Positions 52,678 through 62,226 of a DNA stretch of 64,000 nt are shown piece by piece. The notes below the pieces were generated by a model, which ran no database searches, was not told the DNA's origin, and was given only the letters and a program-made list of their open reading frames with translations. The stretch lies in the NCBI RefSeq assembly GCF_046250175.1, contig NZ_CP176468.1. One strand, written 5' to 3'. Within the stretch, counting starts at the first letter, position 1; each line of letters begins with the position of its first letter. The stretch comes from Psychromonas sp030397575 (GTDB lineage Bacteria > Pseudomonadota > Gammaproteobacteria > Enterobacterales > Psychromonadaceae). The translations under genes were made by a program, and so were the position numbers.

Positions 52678-53733
52678 ATGTCTACTATTCGAAAAACCAT
52701 GAAAGGTATGCAATTAATAGGGCATGGTGGCCCTGAAATGTTACAAATTAACCACGAGATAACAACGCCAACCCCCGGTCCTCGTGATGTATTGATCAAG
52801 GTAACTGCTGCGGGAGTTAATAATACCGATATCAATACGCGTACCGCTTGGTATTCAAAAGGCGATAGTGATAGCGATGATGCAAGTTGGTCCGGTGCTG
52901 CTTTAGTTTTTCCTCGTATTCAAGGTGCAGATGTATGCGGTACGATTGTGGCCGTGGGTGAGCAGGTTAGTGAGAAGCGTATTGGTGAGCGTGTATTAAT
53001 TGAACCTTGTTTAAATGAATTAAATGGAAAGCCCCTTGAAAATGCTTACTACTTTGGCTCTGAGTGTGATGGCGGTTTTGCGGAATATGCCCTTGTTGCA
53101 GAAAAACATGCTTATGCGATTAACAGCACCTTAACCGATGTGGAGTTAGCTTCTTTTCCATGTTCCTATTCTACGGCTGAAAATATGCTGACACGAGCGC
53201 AAGTTAAGCAGCAAGATCGTGTGTTAATCTCTGGCGCATCTGGCGGTGTTGGTTCGGCAGCGGTGCAATTAGCTAAAGCACGTGGTGCTTATGTTATTGC
53301 TATTACTAGCCCAAGTAAAAACCAACAACTATTAGATCTAGGTGCAGACCAGGTGTTATCTAGAGATGCTGATATGGTAGAGGCATTGGGTGAAAATAGT
53401 GTTGATGTGGTAGTGGACTTGGTGGCTGGTGATATGTGGCCACAATTTTTAACCTTATTAAAACCCAAAGGGCGCTATGCTGTTTCGGGAGCAATTGGTG
53501 GGGCGCTGGTGGAGTTAGATGTTCGCACACTTTACCTTAAAGATTTAAGCTTTTTTGGTTGTACTATACTTGAGCCAGAGGTCTTTCAAAACTTAGTACA
53601 CTGCATTGAACAAGGTAAAATTAAACCTGTTATTGCGCAAACTTTCCCGTTGCAATCTATCGCCACTGCGCAGGAAGTCTTTTTAGCCAAACAGCATGTT
53701 GGTAAAATTGTGCTAACCATTGCTGATGTTTAA
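52678..53733 (+). CDS. Zinc-type medium-chain dehydrogenase/reductase (quinone reductase-like)
   Basis: The 351-residue MDR protein has the N-terminal GroES-like domain (GPRDVLIKVTAAGVNNTDIN, GADVCGTIVAVGEQVSE) and a Rossmann domain with VLISGASGGVGSAAVQLAKA (about residues 181-200). The structural-zinc Cys cluster is absent. It should use NADPH to reduce an alkenal, quinone or related substrate. Operonic with the TetR gene; substrate unknown. Confidence 0.88.
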   Translation: MSTIRKTMKGMQLIGHGGPEMLQINHEITTPTPGPRDVLIKVTAAGVNNTDINTRTAWYSKGDSDSDDASWSGAALVFPRIQGADVCGTIVAVGEQVSEKRIGERVLIEPCLNELNGKPLENAYYFGSECDGGFAEYALVAEKHAYAINSTLTDVELASFPCSYSTAENMLTRAQVKQQDRVLISGASGGVGSAAVQLAKARGAYVIAITSPSKNQQLLDLGADQVLSRDADMVEALGENSVDVVVDLVAGDMWPQFLTLLKPKGRYAVSGAIGGALVELDVRTLYLKDLSFFGCTILEPEVFQNLVHCIEQGKIKPVIAQTFPLQSIATAQEVFLAKQHVGKIVLTIADV

Positions 53734-54008
53734 TCCTTTGTAAATTCGCCCTCAATTAATGATTGGTGGTCATTCATTTTGATCAATGGATAATCACTAA
53801 TCAACTCTCTCAGATGCAGACCTTCTTTGTTCATCATCGACACCTTAAAGCGATGACTTTCATAAAGTTGATAAAAATAAGTTAAGTTATTTATCTTTTG
53901 GCCGATACAGTTTACGTCTTGGTTTTAATGTTGTGTTTTTTCACACATACAGGACATAAATAATGAGTATTCAGTTATTTATCTACTTATAATTAATAAA
54001 GGTCATAT

Positions 54009-55889
54009 ATGAAAGTATCAGGGAAAGTCATACTTGTCTCATCAATAGTATTAGCACTCACCATCACCATTTTATCTTGGTTTCAATATCAAAGTGTAAA
54101 AAGCACAATTCAAAGCCATTCGAGCAGTGCTATTAAAGAGTCTAGTGATGCATTAGCACAACAAATTACTAACTGGTTAACAGGCAAATTGGAGCTAATT
54201 GATAGTACGGCACAAATAGTAGATGGTGACTTTAACGATCAGCGAATTCAAGATACTTTTGATGTTCAAGTATTAAAAGATAACTTTTTATTAGTTTTTG
54301 GTGGGTTAGAGACAAATGGAAAGCCAATTAGTAATGATGCATCATGGAACCCTGATGGGTGGGATGCAAGAAGTCGCCCTTGGTACAGTTTAGCAAAGCG
54401 TGCCAATAAAGCAGTTATTACTGAACCTTACATAGACTTCACAACTAATGAGATACTCATTTCAGTGGTTGCAAACTTAACTGACCAAGGTCAATTTAAA
54501 GGGGCATTTGGTGGTGATTTAAGTTTAAAAACAGTCTCTGAATCGCTTAATACTTTAAACTTTAATCATGCTGGTTATGCTTTCTTAATGGCTAAAAACG
54601 GTAATATCATCAGTCACCCTAATGAAGATAATAATGGTCATAATTATAGTGAACTGTTTGCTGGGCAATCCTTGTCATTTACTAAAGATATTCAAGAAGT
54701 GGAAGTAAATGGTAAATCAACCTGGGTTAGTTTTACACCTTTAACCGGGCTACGTGGAGTAGACTGGTATATAGGCGTAGTTGTTGATGCTGATATCGTC
54801 ATGGCTGAAGCAGATCATATTGGTGTTAGCTCATTTATTGGTGCATTAATTAGTTTAGTCATTGGTATTCTAGTATTCAGCTATGCAATGAAGTTTATTT
54901 TGAAACCGATTGCTTTATTAACTCAATCATTATTGGATATTAATAGTGGTAATGGTGATTTAAGTAAACGCTTACCGATCATTTCACGTGATGAATTTGC
55001 CGAAGTAGCAAGACAATTTAACCAATTTGTAGATAATCTGCAGGGTATTATTATTAATGTAAAAGCATTAGCTGAAGACACTGGAACCAGTGCTAATGTG
55101 GTGACAGAAAAGTCGGGTAAAGCATCACGTGAACTACAATTACAACTTTCCGAGTTAGACCAACTTGCCACTGCAATGAATGAGATGGCTTCTAGTTCCA
55201 CTGAAGTAGCAAATAATGCACAAGTAGCTGCGCAATCTGCAAGTGCCGCAGATCAAGAAACACAAAATGGTGTGATGGTGGTCTCTAATACAACCGAATC
55301 AATTAATGAGCTTGCACAACACCTGGAAATAGCAGTTGAATCTGTGGTTGAGTTGACGCACTTTAGTAATAACATCGAGTCTATTTTATCGGTGATTACT
55401 GAAATTGCCGATCAAACTAACTTGTTAGCATTAAATGCAGCCATTGAAGCCGCAAGAGCCGGGGAGTCTGGACGAGGGTTTGCTGTTGTGGCCGATGAAG
55501 TACGCTCTTTAGCATCACGTACGCAGGAATCAACCAGTGAAATAAAATCAACGATTGAGCAACTACAAACAGGTGTTCATAAAGCCGAAAGTAAAATTAA
55601 AGAGAGCAGAGAGGCGGCAACGATGACCTCAAAAGAAGCGGCTAAAGCTAATGAGTCATTAGAAGTTATTCGCAATGCGATCGTTGAAATTACGGATATG
55701 AATATCCAGATAGCTTCCGCTGCAGAAGAGCAGTCTGCGACAGCTGAAGAGATAAATCGAAATACCACTAACATTCGTGATATCAGTCAAGATGTTGCTG
55801 AAGGTGCACACGAGCAAGCAAAACAAGCAAGCCTAATGCATAAACAGGTGCAAGCACAATCTGAGCAACTCAATAAATTTAAAGTTTAA
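54009..55889 (+). CDS. Methyl-accepting chemotaxis protein with dCache domain
   Basis: The 626-residue receptor has an N-terminal membrane helix (about residues 7-26), a double-Cache periplasmic domain with DARSRPWYSLAKRANKAVITEPYID (shown in parts) and HNYSELFAG, a second helix (about 278-298), a HAMP segment (ILKPIALLTQSLLDI) and a cytoplasmic signalling tip with RAGESGRGFAVVADEVRSLA. dCache domains often bind amino acids, organic acids or amines. No chemotaxis genes are adjacent. The C-terminus has no CheR-binding pentapeptide. Confidence 0.95.
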   Translation: MKVSGKVILVSSIVLALTITILSWFQYQSVKSTIQSHSSSAIKESSDALAQQITNWLTGKLELIDSTAQIVDGDFNDQRIQDTFDVQVLKDNFLLVFGGLETNGKPISNDASWNPDGWDARSRPWYSLAKRANKAVITEPYIDFTTNEILISVVANLTDQGQFKGAFGGDLSLKTVSESLNTLNFNHAGYAFLMAKNGNIISHPNEDNNGHNYSELFAGQSLSFTKDIQEVEVNGKSTWVSFTPLTGLRGVDWYIGVVVDADIVMAEADHIGVSSFIGALISLVIGILVFSYAMKFILKPIALLTQSLLDINSGNGDLSKRLPIISRDEFAEVARQFNQFVDNLQGIIINVKALAEDTGTSANVVTEKSGKASRELQLQLSELDQLATAMNEMASSSTEVANNAQVAAQSASAADQETQNGVMVVSNTTESINELAQHLEIAVESVVELTHFSNNIESILSVITEIADQTNLLALNAAIEAARAGESGRGFAVVADEVRSLASRTQESTSEIKSTIEQLQTGVHKAESKIKESREAATMTSKEAAKANESLEVIRNAIVEITDMNIQIASAAEEQSATAEEINRNTTNIRDISQDVAEGAHEQAKQASLMHKQVQAQSEQLNKFKV

Positions 55890-55916
55890 TTTTTCACCTA
55901 TAACTGGTCATATTAA

Positions 55917-55954
55917 GCGGCCACATTCTTAATTTATTTTAAGGGAGTGGCTGC
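55917..55954 (+). terminator. Hairpin after the chemoreceptor gene
   Basis: GCGGCCAC (55917-55924) pairs with GTGGCTGC (55947-55954) through one G-T pair; CTTAA/TTAAG extends it inside. No T-run follows, so termination is uncertain. Confidence 0.4.
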
Positions 55955-56090
55955 TAACACCTTCACTTAAAAGCTTTTCTGTTATACTTGTCACATTAAT
56001 GAATGTGATAGGTATTATTATAAATTCTTCATTATTCTTGCACATTGTTATTTTATATTGGCCTTTTTTTAACCAAAGTGGGTGACCAAT

Positions 56091-58355
56091 ATGATAAAAA
56101 TAATACTGAGCAACTGCCTAATCTTAAGTGCTCTTCTGGCCTTCCCTACACAAGCGTCACAAACCTTAACAGCTACCATTATTGGGTCTGGTTCACCTAT
56201 TTATAATGAGAAAAGAGCGAGTGCAAGTGTGCTTATTAGTAATGGTGAAACTAACATTCTGGTGGATATGGGGAATGGAACACAAGCTAATCTGCATAAA
56301 CTAGGTGTACCGATTGCTAGCTTATCAAGCTTATTATTAACCCATCATCATTTAGATCATAATGAAGAGTTTGCTCCTTTATTGATTGGTCTATTAATGT
56401 CTAATCATGACTTTGATATCGTAGGACCAGAGAATACAACACACTTTACAGAAGCGAACTTAAACCTTTATCAAGAAGATATTAGTTATCGTCTAGGGAG
56501 AACCAATAGAAACTTTGATCAGCGTAAAAAAGCAATTCACCTTAGTGAGTTAAAAGGTGGAGAGCAGTTTAAAATTGGTGCGATTAATGTGTCTACACTC
56601 GCAGTGCCACATACTATTGCGACCCTTGCGTATCGTTTTGATTATGACCGACAATCTATAGTGGTCACTGGAGATTTAACCTATTCAAAAGCATTACCTA
56701 AGTTTGCGAAAAATGCCGATTATATGATTATCGACTCTGGCGGCATGGTGATGTCAAATATGCAACCTAAAAAACAAAAAACTAATCCAAGTAAGCATAA
56801 ACAAGCCACTAAACGTGCGCATTTAGACTTAAATGATTCTAGTTTGTTAGCTTCCCAAGCTGGCGTTAAACAACTCGTTTATACACACTTTCTTAAGGGA
56901 GAGGTTGATACTAAAGAAAGCCTAAAGCAGATCCGAAAAAACTATCAAGGGCCAGTTATTTTTGGTGAGGATTTGATGGTAGTGAATCAAGTAAATAAAA
57001 CAGTCTCAAACAATCTCACTTATCCTGTGGTTGATACTGGCCAAGTCGCATTTTACAGTGATAAAAAAGTGATTAAAGAGCCTACTGTGGAAGAAGCCTT
57101 TTTTGGTCAAGATGGGCAATATGTGATTAATCAGCCTTCCTATACCGATAATCATGATGGCACAATTCAAGACAATATCACTGGATTGCAATGGCAACAG
57201 GGGCTGACCGAAAAATTAACCTATCAAGAAGCCTTACAAAAAGTGAAGCAGTTTAGATTAGGCGGTTATTCTGATTGGCGTATTGCTAACATCAAAGAGT
57301 TGTATTCCTTAATTCAATTCACTGGCTCTGTAAAAGGGCAAAAAGCTATCACGCCTTTTATCGACACAAATTACTTTAAGCAACCCTTAGGAGATACAAA
57401 CTTAGGTGAGCGTGAAATTGACGCGCAAGTTTGGAGTAGCACTGAGTATGTAGCCAAAACTATGAATAATGATGAAACCATTTTTGGTGTTAATTTTGTC
57501 GATGGAAGAATCAAAGGGTATCCCAAATATAATCCACGTACCCATCAAGCAAATAAAATGTACTTTAGATTTGTGAGAGGGAATGTTGCTTACGGTAAAA
57601 ATAATTTTACGGACAATGGTGATGGCACTGTCACCGATCATGCAACTGGATTAACTTGGCAAAAGCAGGATAGTCAACAAGCAATGAACTGGCAGCAAGC
57701 GTTAGATTATTCAGCCCAACTTCAGTTAGGGGGGCATGATGATTGGAGACTACCTAATGCGAAGGAGTTACAAAGTATTGTCGATTATACTCGCTCACCA
57801 GAAACGACTGATTCTGCTGCGATTGATACAATCTTTGAAACGACAATTATAAAAGATGAAAGTGGTCATAAAGATTATCCTTACTTTTGGAGTTCAACGA
57901 CTCACTTAGATGGCCCTATACCGGAGAGTAGTGCTGCTTATGTTGCCTTTGGTAAAGGGTTAGGTGAAATGCGTGGCACGGTGATGGACGTACATGGTGC
58001 TGGCGCGCAGCGTAGCGACCCTAAGACTGGTAAGGCAATGTCTAGAGGTCCGCAGGGGGATATGATCAGAGTTTATAACTATGTCCGAAGCGTGCGAGGA
58101 GGCGTGAAGGATACCGAGCAAACTACAGATACAAAGACTCACCTAGCTTTTACTAAAAGTGATAACGAAACCCATGGGCAACAGAAGCAATCATCTCAAC
58201 ATAATCGCTTTATTAAACGCTTAGATAAAAATGGCGACAATAGAGTGTCTAGCGATGAGTTCCATGGCAATCGAACTCAGTTTAATTATTTAGACACTAA
58301 TAAAGATGGTTATATCAGTGTTCAAGAAGCGCCAACCGGACCTGCTAAAAAATAA
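56091..58355 (+). CDS. Secreted MBL-fold hydrolase fused to two Lcl_C (DUF1566) domains and EF-hands
   Basis: The 754-residue protein has a signal peptide (IKIILSNCLILSALLAFPTQAS). An MBL domain (about residues 25-310) has the metal-binding THHHLDH, VPHTIATLAY, VTGDLTYS and YTHF. Two Lcl_C-type domains follow: DNHDGTIQDNITGLQWQQ with LGGYSDWRIANIKEL, and DNGDGTVTDHATGLTWQK with LGGHDDWRLPNAKEL. The C-terminus has two EF-hand loops, DKNGDNRVSSDE and DTNKDGYISVQE. Start ATG 56091 is preferred over GTG 56082 because GGTGA then acts as ribosome site. A secreted calcium-binding hydrolase is inferred; substrate unknown. Confidence 0.85.
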   Translation: MIKIILSNCLILSALLAFPTQASQTLTATIIGSGSPIYNEKRASASVLISNGETNILVDMGNGTQANLHKLGVPIASLSSLLLTHHHLDHNEEFAPLLIGLLMSNHDFDIVGPENTTHFTEANLNLYQEDISYRLGRTNRNFDQRKKAIHLSELKGGEQFKIGAINVSTLAVPHTIATLAYRFDYDRQSIVVTGDLTYSKALPKFAKNADYMIIDSGGMVMSNMQPKKQKTNPSKHKQATKRAHLDLNDSSLLASQAGVKQLVYTHFLKGEVDTKESLKQIRKNYQGPVIFGEDLMVVNQVNKTVSNNLTYPVVDTGQVAFYSDKKVIKEPTVEEAFFGQDGQYVINQPSYTDNHDGTIQDNITGLQWQQGLTEKLTYQEALQKVKQFRLGGYSDWRIANIKELYSLIQFTGSVKGQKAITPFIDTNYFKQPLGDTNLGEREIDAQVWSSTEYVAKTMNNDETIFGVNFVDGRIKGYPKYNPRTHQANKMYFRFVRGNVAYGKNNFTDNGDGTVTDHATGLTWQKQDSQQAMNWQQALDYSAQLQLGGHDDWRLPNAKELQSIVDYTRSPETTDSAAIDTIFETTIIKDESGHKDYPYFWSSTTHLDGPIPESSAAYVAFGKGLGEMRGTVMDVHGAGAQRSDPKTGKAMSRGPQGDMIRVYNYVRSVRGGVKDTEQTTDTKTHLAFTKSDNETHGQQKQSSQHNRFIKRLDKNGDNRVSSDEFHGNRTQFNYLDTNKDGYISVQEAPTGPAKK

Positions 58356-58500
58356 CAGAAAGCCTTGATAATATTCAATAACTCTATTCATAAAGGTTTA
58401 AAGATATAATTTGTCCTTAATGCCTATTTTTTATGTTATTACCATTAGTGAGTGTCCGAATTAACAGGACGAACGGTGGACAAACTCTGCAACTAGCTAA

Positions 58501-58620
58501 GCAGTCGCAGAGGTTCACTTATCAATTATTGATGTATCAGCAGCAGCGAGGGCTGCTATTTTTGCATTAGGTCTATTAGGATTAGATTTTACTCCCTTTA
58601 AAAAAATAACGACTTTTTAA
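58501..58620 (+). pseudogene. Remnant of a PEP-CTERM-like gene (C-terminal 39 codons)
   Basis: Directly after a TAA (58498-58500) the frame reads AVAEVHLSIIDVSAAARAA then IFALGLLGLDFTPFKK to a stop at 58618. The IFALGLLGL helix and basic tail are characteristic of PEP-CTERM anchors, while the PEP site itself reads SAAAR and there is no start codon or signal peptide. A terminator follows 15 bases later, as expected for a gene end. Decayed gene is the simplest view. Confidence 0.5.
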
Positions 58621-58630
58621 CCTTACTTTT

Positions 58631-58660
58631 AAAGCATCACCTTAGAGTGATGTTTTTTTT
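58631..58660 (+). terminator. Terminator after the PEP-CTERM-like remnant
   Basis: CATCAC (58635-58640) / GTGATG (58647-58652) stem, 6-base loop, then an eight-T run; flanking A residues can extend the stem. Confidence 0.8.
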
Positions 58661-58734
58661 GCCTAGTGAAAATCATCAAACTAAGTTTTTTGCTCTATCA
58701 ATTAATGTAAATCAAATTTGTTTATTTTAATTAA

Positions 58735-58763
58735 TTGATTTAGACGTCTAGATGGCTTAGTAT
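58735..58763 (+). promoter_or_regulatory. metNIQ promoter with two MetJ boxes in the spacer
   Basis: -35 TTGATT (58735-58740) and -10 TAGTAT (58758-58763) are 17 bases apart. The spacer contains a perfect met box AGACGTCT (58742-58749) and an adjacent box AGATGGCT (58750-58757, six of eight matching). MetJ binds tandem 8-bp boxes with SAM as corepressor, so binding here would block RNA polymerase directly. Confidence 0.88.
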
Positions 58764-58842
58764 GCATCCATTATTACAACTTAGCTCACAGATTTTCTAT
58801 GATGCCTAATATGTAACCAGTATTTAAATTTCAGGAAATCTG

Positions 58843-59877
58843 ATGATAGAAATAAAAGATGTAAACAAGGTGTTTTATCAGGGAGATAAGGCGATTAACG
58901 CGCTTTCCGATATTAACCTAACCATAGAACAAGGTAGTATTTTTGGTGTGATCGGTTCATCTGGCGCGGGCAAAAGTACATTAATACGTTGTGTTAACTT
59001 ATTAGAACGTCCAAGCTCTGGTGAAGTGTTGCTCGACGGTGTCGACTTAACCAAATTATCAGATCAAGAGTTAACTAATACTCGTCGTAAAATTGGAATG
59101 ATCTTCCAACACTTTAACCTATTATCATCACGCACGGTTTTTAATAATGTCGCCTTACCTTTAGAGCTTGCTGGCGTTAGTAAAAGCGAGATAAAAAGTA
59201 AAGTTGAAGAGCTATTAGCGTTAGTTGGCTTAGCTGAAAAGCGCGATGTTTACCCAGCAAACTTGAGTGGTGGACAAAAACAGCGTGTGGCAATTGCGCG
59301 GGCATTAGCGTCGGATCCTAAAGTATTATTATGTGATGAAGCAACTAGTGCATTAGATCCTGCGACGACTATCTCTATCTTAGAGTTACTTCGTAAGATT
59401 AATAAAGAGTTGAATCTGACTATTCTTTTAATTACCCATGAAATGGCGGTAGTAAAAGGTATTTGTCAGGAAGTGGCTATTATCGGTGGAGGGAAGTTAG
59501 TTGAGAATGGGTTGGTGGGAGACATTTTTGCTCACCCTAAAACAGAGCTAGCGCGTGAGTTTATTCGCTCAACATTAGACTTATCAATCCCAGCTGATTA
59601 CCAAGAGCGTTTGCACAGTACACGTGTTGAAAACAGTTACCCTTTAATTCGTTTAGAGTTCACTGGTGCCTCTGTTGATGCGCCAGTAATTAGTCATGTA
59701 GCTCGTGAATTTAATATTGATATCAGTATCTTAAGTTCTAATATGGATTATGTAGGTGGTGTTAAGTTTGGCTTGATGTTAGCTGAATTTATTGGCCCAG
59801 ATGAATGTGCAGAAAAAGCCATTGAGTATTTAAAACAACAAAAAATTGAACTAGAGGTGCTTGGCTATGTCATTTAA
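58843..59877 (+). CDS. metN: Methionine ABC transporter ATP-binding protein
   Basis: The 344-residue ATPase has Walker A GSSGAGKST, signature LSGGQKQRVAIARAL, Walker B VLLCDEATSALD and a C-terminal ACT-like NIL domain (from about residue 265, IRLEFTGASVDAPVISHVAREF in parts) that senses methionine for transinhibition. It drives uptake of L- and D-methionine with MetI and MetQ. Overlaps metI. Controlled by the MetJ-box promoter upstream. Confidence 0.96.
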   Translation: MIEIKDVNKVFYQGDKAINALSDINLTIEQGSIFGVIGSSGAGKSTLIRCVNLLERPSSGEVLLDGVDLTKLSDQELTNTRRKIGMIFQHFNLLSSRTVFNNVALPLELAGVSKSEIKSKVEELLALVGLAEKRDVYPANLSGGQKQRVAIARALASDPKVLLCDEATSALDPATTISILELLRKINKELNLTILLITHEMAVVKGICQEVAIIGGGKLVENGLVGDIFAHPKTELAREFIRSTLDLSIPADYQERLHSTRVENSYPLIRLEFTGASVDAPVISHVAREFNIDISILSSNMDYVGGVKFGLMLAEFIGPDECAEKAIEYLKQQKIELEVLGYVI

Positions 59878-60553
59878 TGCAGTGGTTACTTGGTGGGCTG
59901 AAAACACACGCCTAATTGAGCTATTAGTTAGTTCATTGTGGGAAACATTAATCATGGTGTTTACGTCTGGTTTTATCGGTTTTGTGGTCGGTATTCCTCT
60001 GGGTGTGTTATTACACCTAAGTAAAAAGAATGGTTTATTAGAAAGCACTAGCTTGAACAAAATATTAGGTGTTGTGGTGAATATCGGCCGTTCAATCCCA
60101 TTTATTATTTTGCTGGTTGCTTTAATTCCAGTGACTCGCTTTATTGTTGGCTCGTCAATTGGGACTGCAGCTGCAATTGTGCCTCTAACCATTGGTGCGA
60201 TTCCATTTATCGCACGTCTTGTTGAAGGTGCGTTATTAGAGGTTCCAGCTGGATTAGTTGAAGCCGCACAAGCGATGGGAGCTAAGCCACTACAAATCAT
60301 TAAGAAAGTATTATTACCAGAGGCATTACCCGGCATTATCAATGCGGCAACCATTACATTAGTGACTTTAGTAGGTTACTCAGCGATGGCAGGGACCGTT
60401 GGTGGTGGTGGTCTTGGTGATGTTGGTATTCGTTATGGCTACCAACGTTTTGATGCCACTGTGATGATGATTACTATCGTTATTCTGGTGATCCTAGTAC
60501 AACTGATTCAGTCTCTAGGTGATTATCTTGTTAAGCGTGTAGACCACCGTTAA
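59867..60553 (+). CDS. metI: Methionine ABC transporter permease
   Basis: The 228-residue inner membrane protein has five or so membrane segments and the MetI loop EAAQAMGAKPLQIIKKVLLPEALPG. The open frame begins at TTG 59861; ATG 59867 with GAGG upstream gives the natural start and overlaps the metN stop by 11 bases. It forms the translocation pore for methionine. Confidence 0.96.
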   Translation: MSFNAVVTWWAENTRLIELLVSSLWETLIMVFTSGFIGFVVGIPLGVLLHLSKKNGLLESTSLNKILGVVVNIGRSIPFIILLVALIPVTRFIVGSSIGTAAAIVPLTIGAIPFIARLVEGALLEVPAGLVEAAQAMGAKPLQIIKKVLLPEALPGIINAATITLVTLVGYSAMAGTVGGGGLGDVGIRYGYQRFDATVMMITIVILVILVQLIQSLGDYLVKRVDHR

Positions 60554-60600
60554 TCGTTTCATTTTAAATTTTATTAAAGCAACATCTCAAAGGAAAATGT

Positions 60601-61419
60601 ATGAATGTTAATATCAAAAAAGTAATCGCTGTATTAGGTTTTGCGTCTGTATTTGCGCTAGCTGGTTGTGGTGAAAAAGAAGCACCGGCAGTTGATAACA
60701 ATAAAGTAAAAATTGGTGTAATCGCTGGTGCTGAAGCACAAGTAGCAGAGATTGCTGCTAAAGTAGCGAAAGAGAAATATAACCTAGATGTATCATTAGT
60801 CACTTTTTCTGATTACATTACACCTAATGCTGCATTAGATGAAGGTTCAATCGATGCAAATGCATTCCAACACAAACCTTACTTGGATCAACAGGTTGCT
60901 GATCGTGGTTACAAATTTTCTGTTGCAGGTAACACATTAGTTTATCCAATCGCTGGTTATTCAAGCAAAATTAAATCATTAGATGAATTAAAAGACGGTG
61001 ACCAAATTGCTGTACCAAGTGACCCAACTAACTTAGGGCGTTCTTTAATTTTATTAGAGAAGCAAGGCTTACTAACACTGAAAGAAGGTGCTGGCCTGAA
61101 AGCAACAGTATTAGATATTGTTAGCAGTGAAAAGAACCTAAAAATTGTTGAACTAGAAGCAGCACAACTTCCACGTTCTTTAGATGATGTTGCATTAGCA
61201 ATCATTAATACAACCTACGCAAGTTCAATTGATCTATCACCAGAGCATGATGGTTTATTTGTTGAAAATAAAGAGTCTCCATACGTTAACTTAATTGTTG
61301 CGCGTGAAGATAATGTAAATGCTGAAAACGTGCAAAACTTTGTTAAAGCATATCAATCAGATGAAGTGTACCAAGCTGCTTTAGAAATATTCAAAGGCGG
61401 TGCCGTTAAAGGTTGGTAA
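60601..61419 (+). CDS. metQ: Methionine-binding lipoprotein
   Basis: The 272-residue NlpA-family protein has a lipobox LAGC (Cys 23) and the MetQ pattern KVKIGVIAGAEAQVAEIAAKVA, DEGSIDANAFQHKPYLDQ and AVPSDPTNLGRSLILLEKQGL (in parts). It binds methionine in the periplasm while anchored to a membrane. Last gene of metNIQ, followed by a strong terminator. Confidence 0.97.
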   Translation: MNVNIKKVIAVLGFASVFALAGCGEKEAPAVDNNKVKIGVIAGAEAQVAEIAAKVAKEKYNLDVSLVTFSDYITPNAALDEGSIDANAFQHKPYLDQQVADRGYKFSVAGNTLVYPIAGYSSKIKSLDELKDGDQIAVPSDPTNLGRSLILLEKQGLLTLKEGAGLKATVLDIVSSEKNLKIVELEAAQLPRSLDDVALAIINTTYASSIDLSPEHDGLFVENKESPYVNLIVAREDNVNAENVQNFVKAYQSDEVYQAALEIFKGGAVKGW

Positions 61420-61449
61420 TCCGACTTTTAATAACGGTAGAGTGATTAA

Positions 61450-61484
61450 AAAGGTATTAAGCGTTGCTTAATACCTTTTTTTAT
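61450..61484 (+). terminator. Terminator of metNIQ
   Basis: AAAAGGTATTAAGC / GCTTAATACCTTTT, a 14-bp stem with a 3-base loop and T-run, 31 bases after metQ. Confidence 0.93.
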
Positions 61485-61669
61485 ACCTTCATTTTGACTA
61501 ATTAATGGCTGAGTTAAAACTGTTCATATTTTTTCTGTAAATCATGTCCGACTAAATGCTATTTCCAACATAGGAAAAAGATAAAAAAGCCGTTATTCTA
61601 TTGTTTAAATCTTAATACTTATCAGAAATATATGCCTATTGGTTATTTTTAATTTATTGGAGATTAACA

Positions 61670-62140
61670 ATGAAAATCGCACGTCCACCTTTACCCCCTT
61701 TTAATGTTGCAAGTGCTACTCTAAAAGTCAGAGCCGCAGAGAATGGCTGGAACAATAAAGACCCCGAAGCCGTTTCACATGCTTATAGCCAAGATAGTCA
61801 GTGGAGAAACCGCTCACAATTTATTAATGGCCGCGCTGAAATTGTCGATTTTTTAACAACCAAGTGGGAAAACGAATTAGATTATAAGTTAATTAAAGAG
61901 TTGTGGGCATTCAGTGGTAATCGTATTGCAGTTCGTTTTGCTTATGAATATCGTAATAAAGATAATCAGTGGTTTCGAGCGTATGGCAATGAGAATTGGC
62001 AGTTTGATGAGTTAGGTTTGATGCAAAAACGCTTTGCTTGTATTAATGATTTACCCATTAATGAGCAAGATCGTTTGTTTACTTGGGAAGGGGCAAAGCG
62101 CCCAGATGATTTCCCTGGTTTATCCGAGTTAGGCTTATAG
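61670..62140 (+). CDS. DUF1348 NTF2-like protein
   Basis: The 156-residue protein begins RPPLPPFNVASATLKVRAAE and has AYSQDSQWRNRSQFINGRAEI and RYAYEYRNKDNQWFRAYGNENW-type segments (here RFAYEYRN), matching the DUF1348 nuclear-transport-factor-2-like family. No catalytic role is established for the family. TTGGAG precedes the ATG. Monocistronic, with no functional context from neighbours. Confidence 0.9.
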   Translation: MKIARPPLPPFNVASATLKVRAAENGWNNKDPEAVSHAYSQDSQWRNRSQFINGRAEIVDFLTTKWENELDYKLIKELWAFSGNRIAVRFAYEYRNKDNQWFRAYGNENWQFDELGLMQKRFACINDLPINEQDRLFTWEGAKRPDDFPGLSELGL

Positions 62141-62226
62141 ATGCCTTATTTTCCTACATTTGATAACGTGTATTACGCTCATTAAGTGAACCATTTCCCT
62201 TGTTAAAATAAACTATCTCCTCTTTG

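Larger units (their letters stand above)
58356..58842. other. Region between the MBL gene and metN
   Basis: This 487-base gap holds a PEP-CTERM-like remnant, its terminator and the metNIQ promoter with MetJ boxes, listed separately. A 43-codon frame from ATG 58433 overlaps the remnant in another frame and is not called. Confidence 0.5.

Noticed and set aside
58433..58564. 43-codon frame from ATG 58433 as a small gene
   Set aside because: It overlaps the PEP-CTERM-like remnant in another frame, with no signal peptide or ribosome site. Kept only as a possible upstream part of a frameshifted gene.
58735..58842. SAM riboswitch upstream of metN
   Set aside because: The leader is about 75 bases and shows no SAM-riboswitch-like helices; MetJ boxes explain the regulation.
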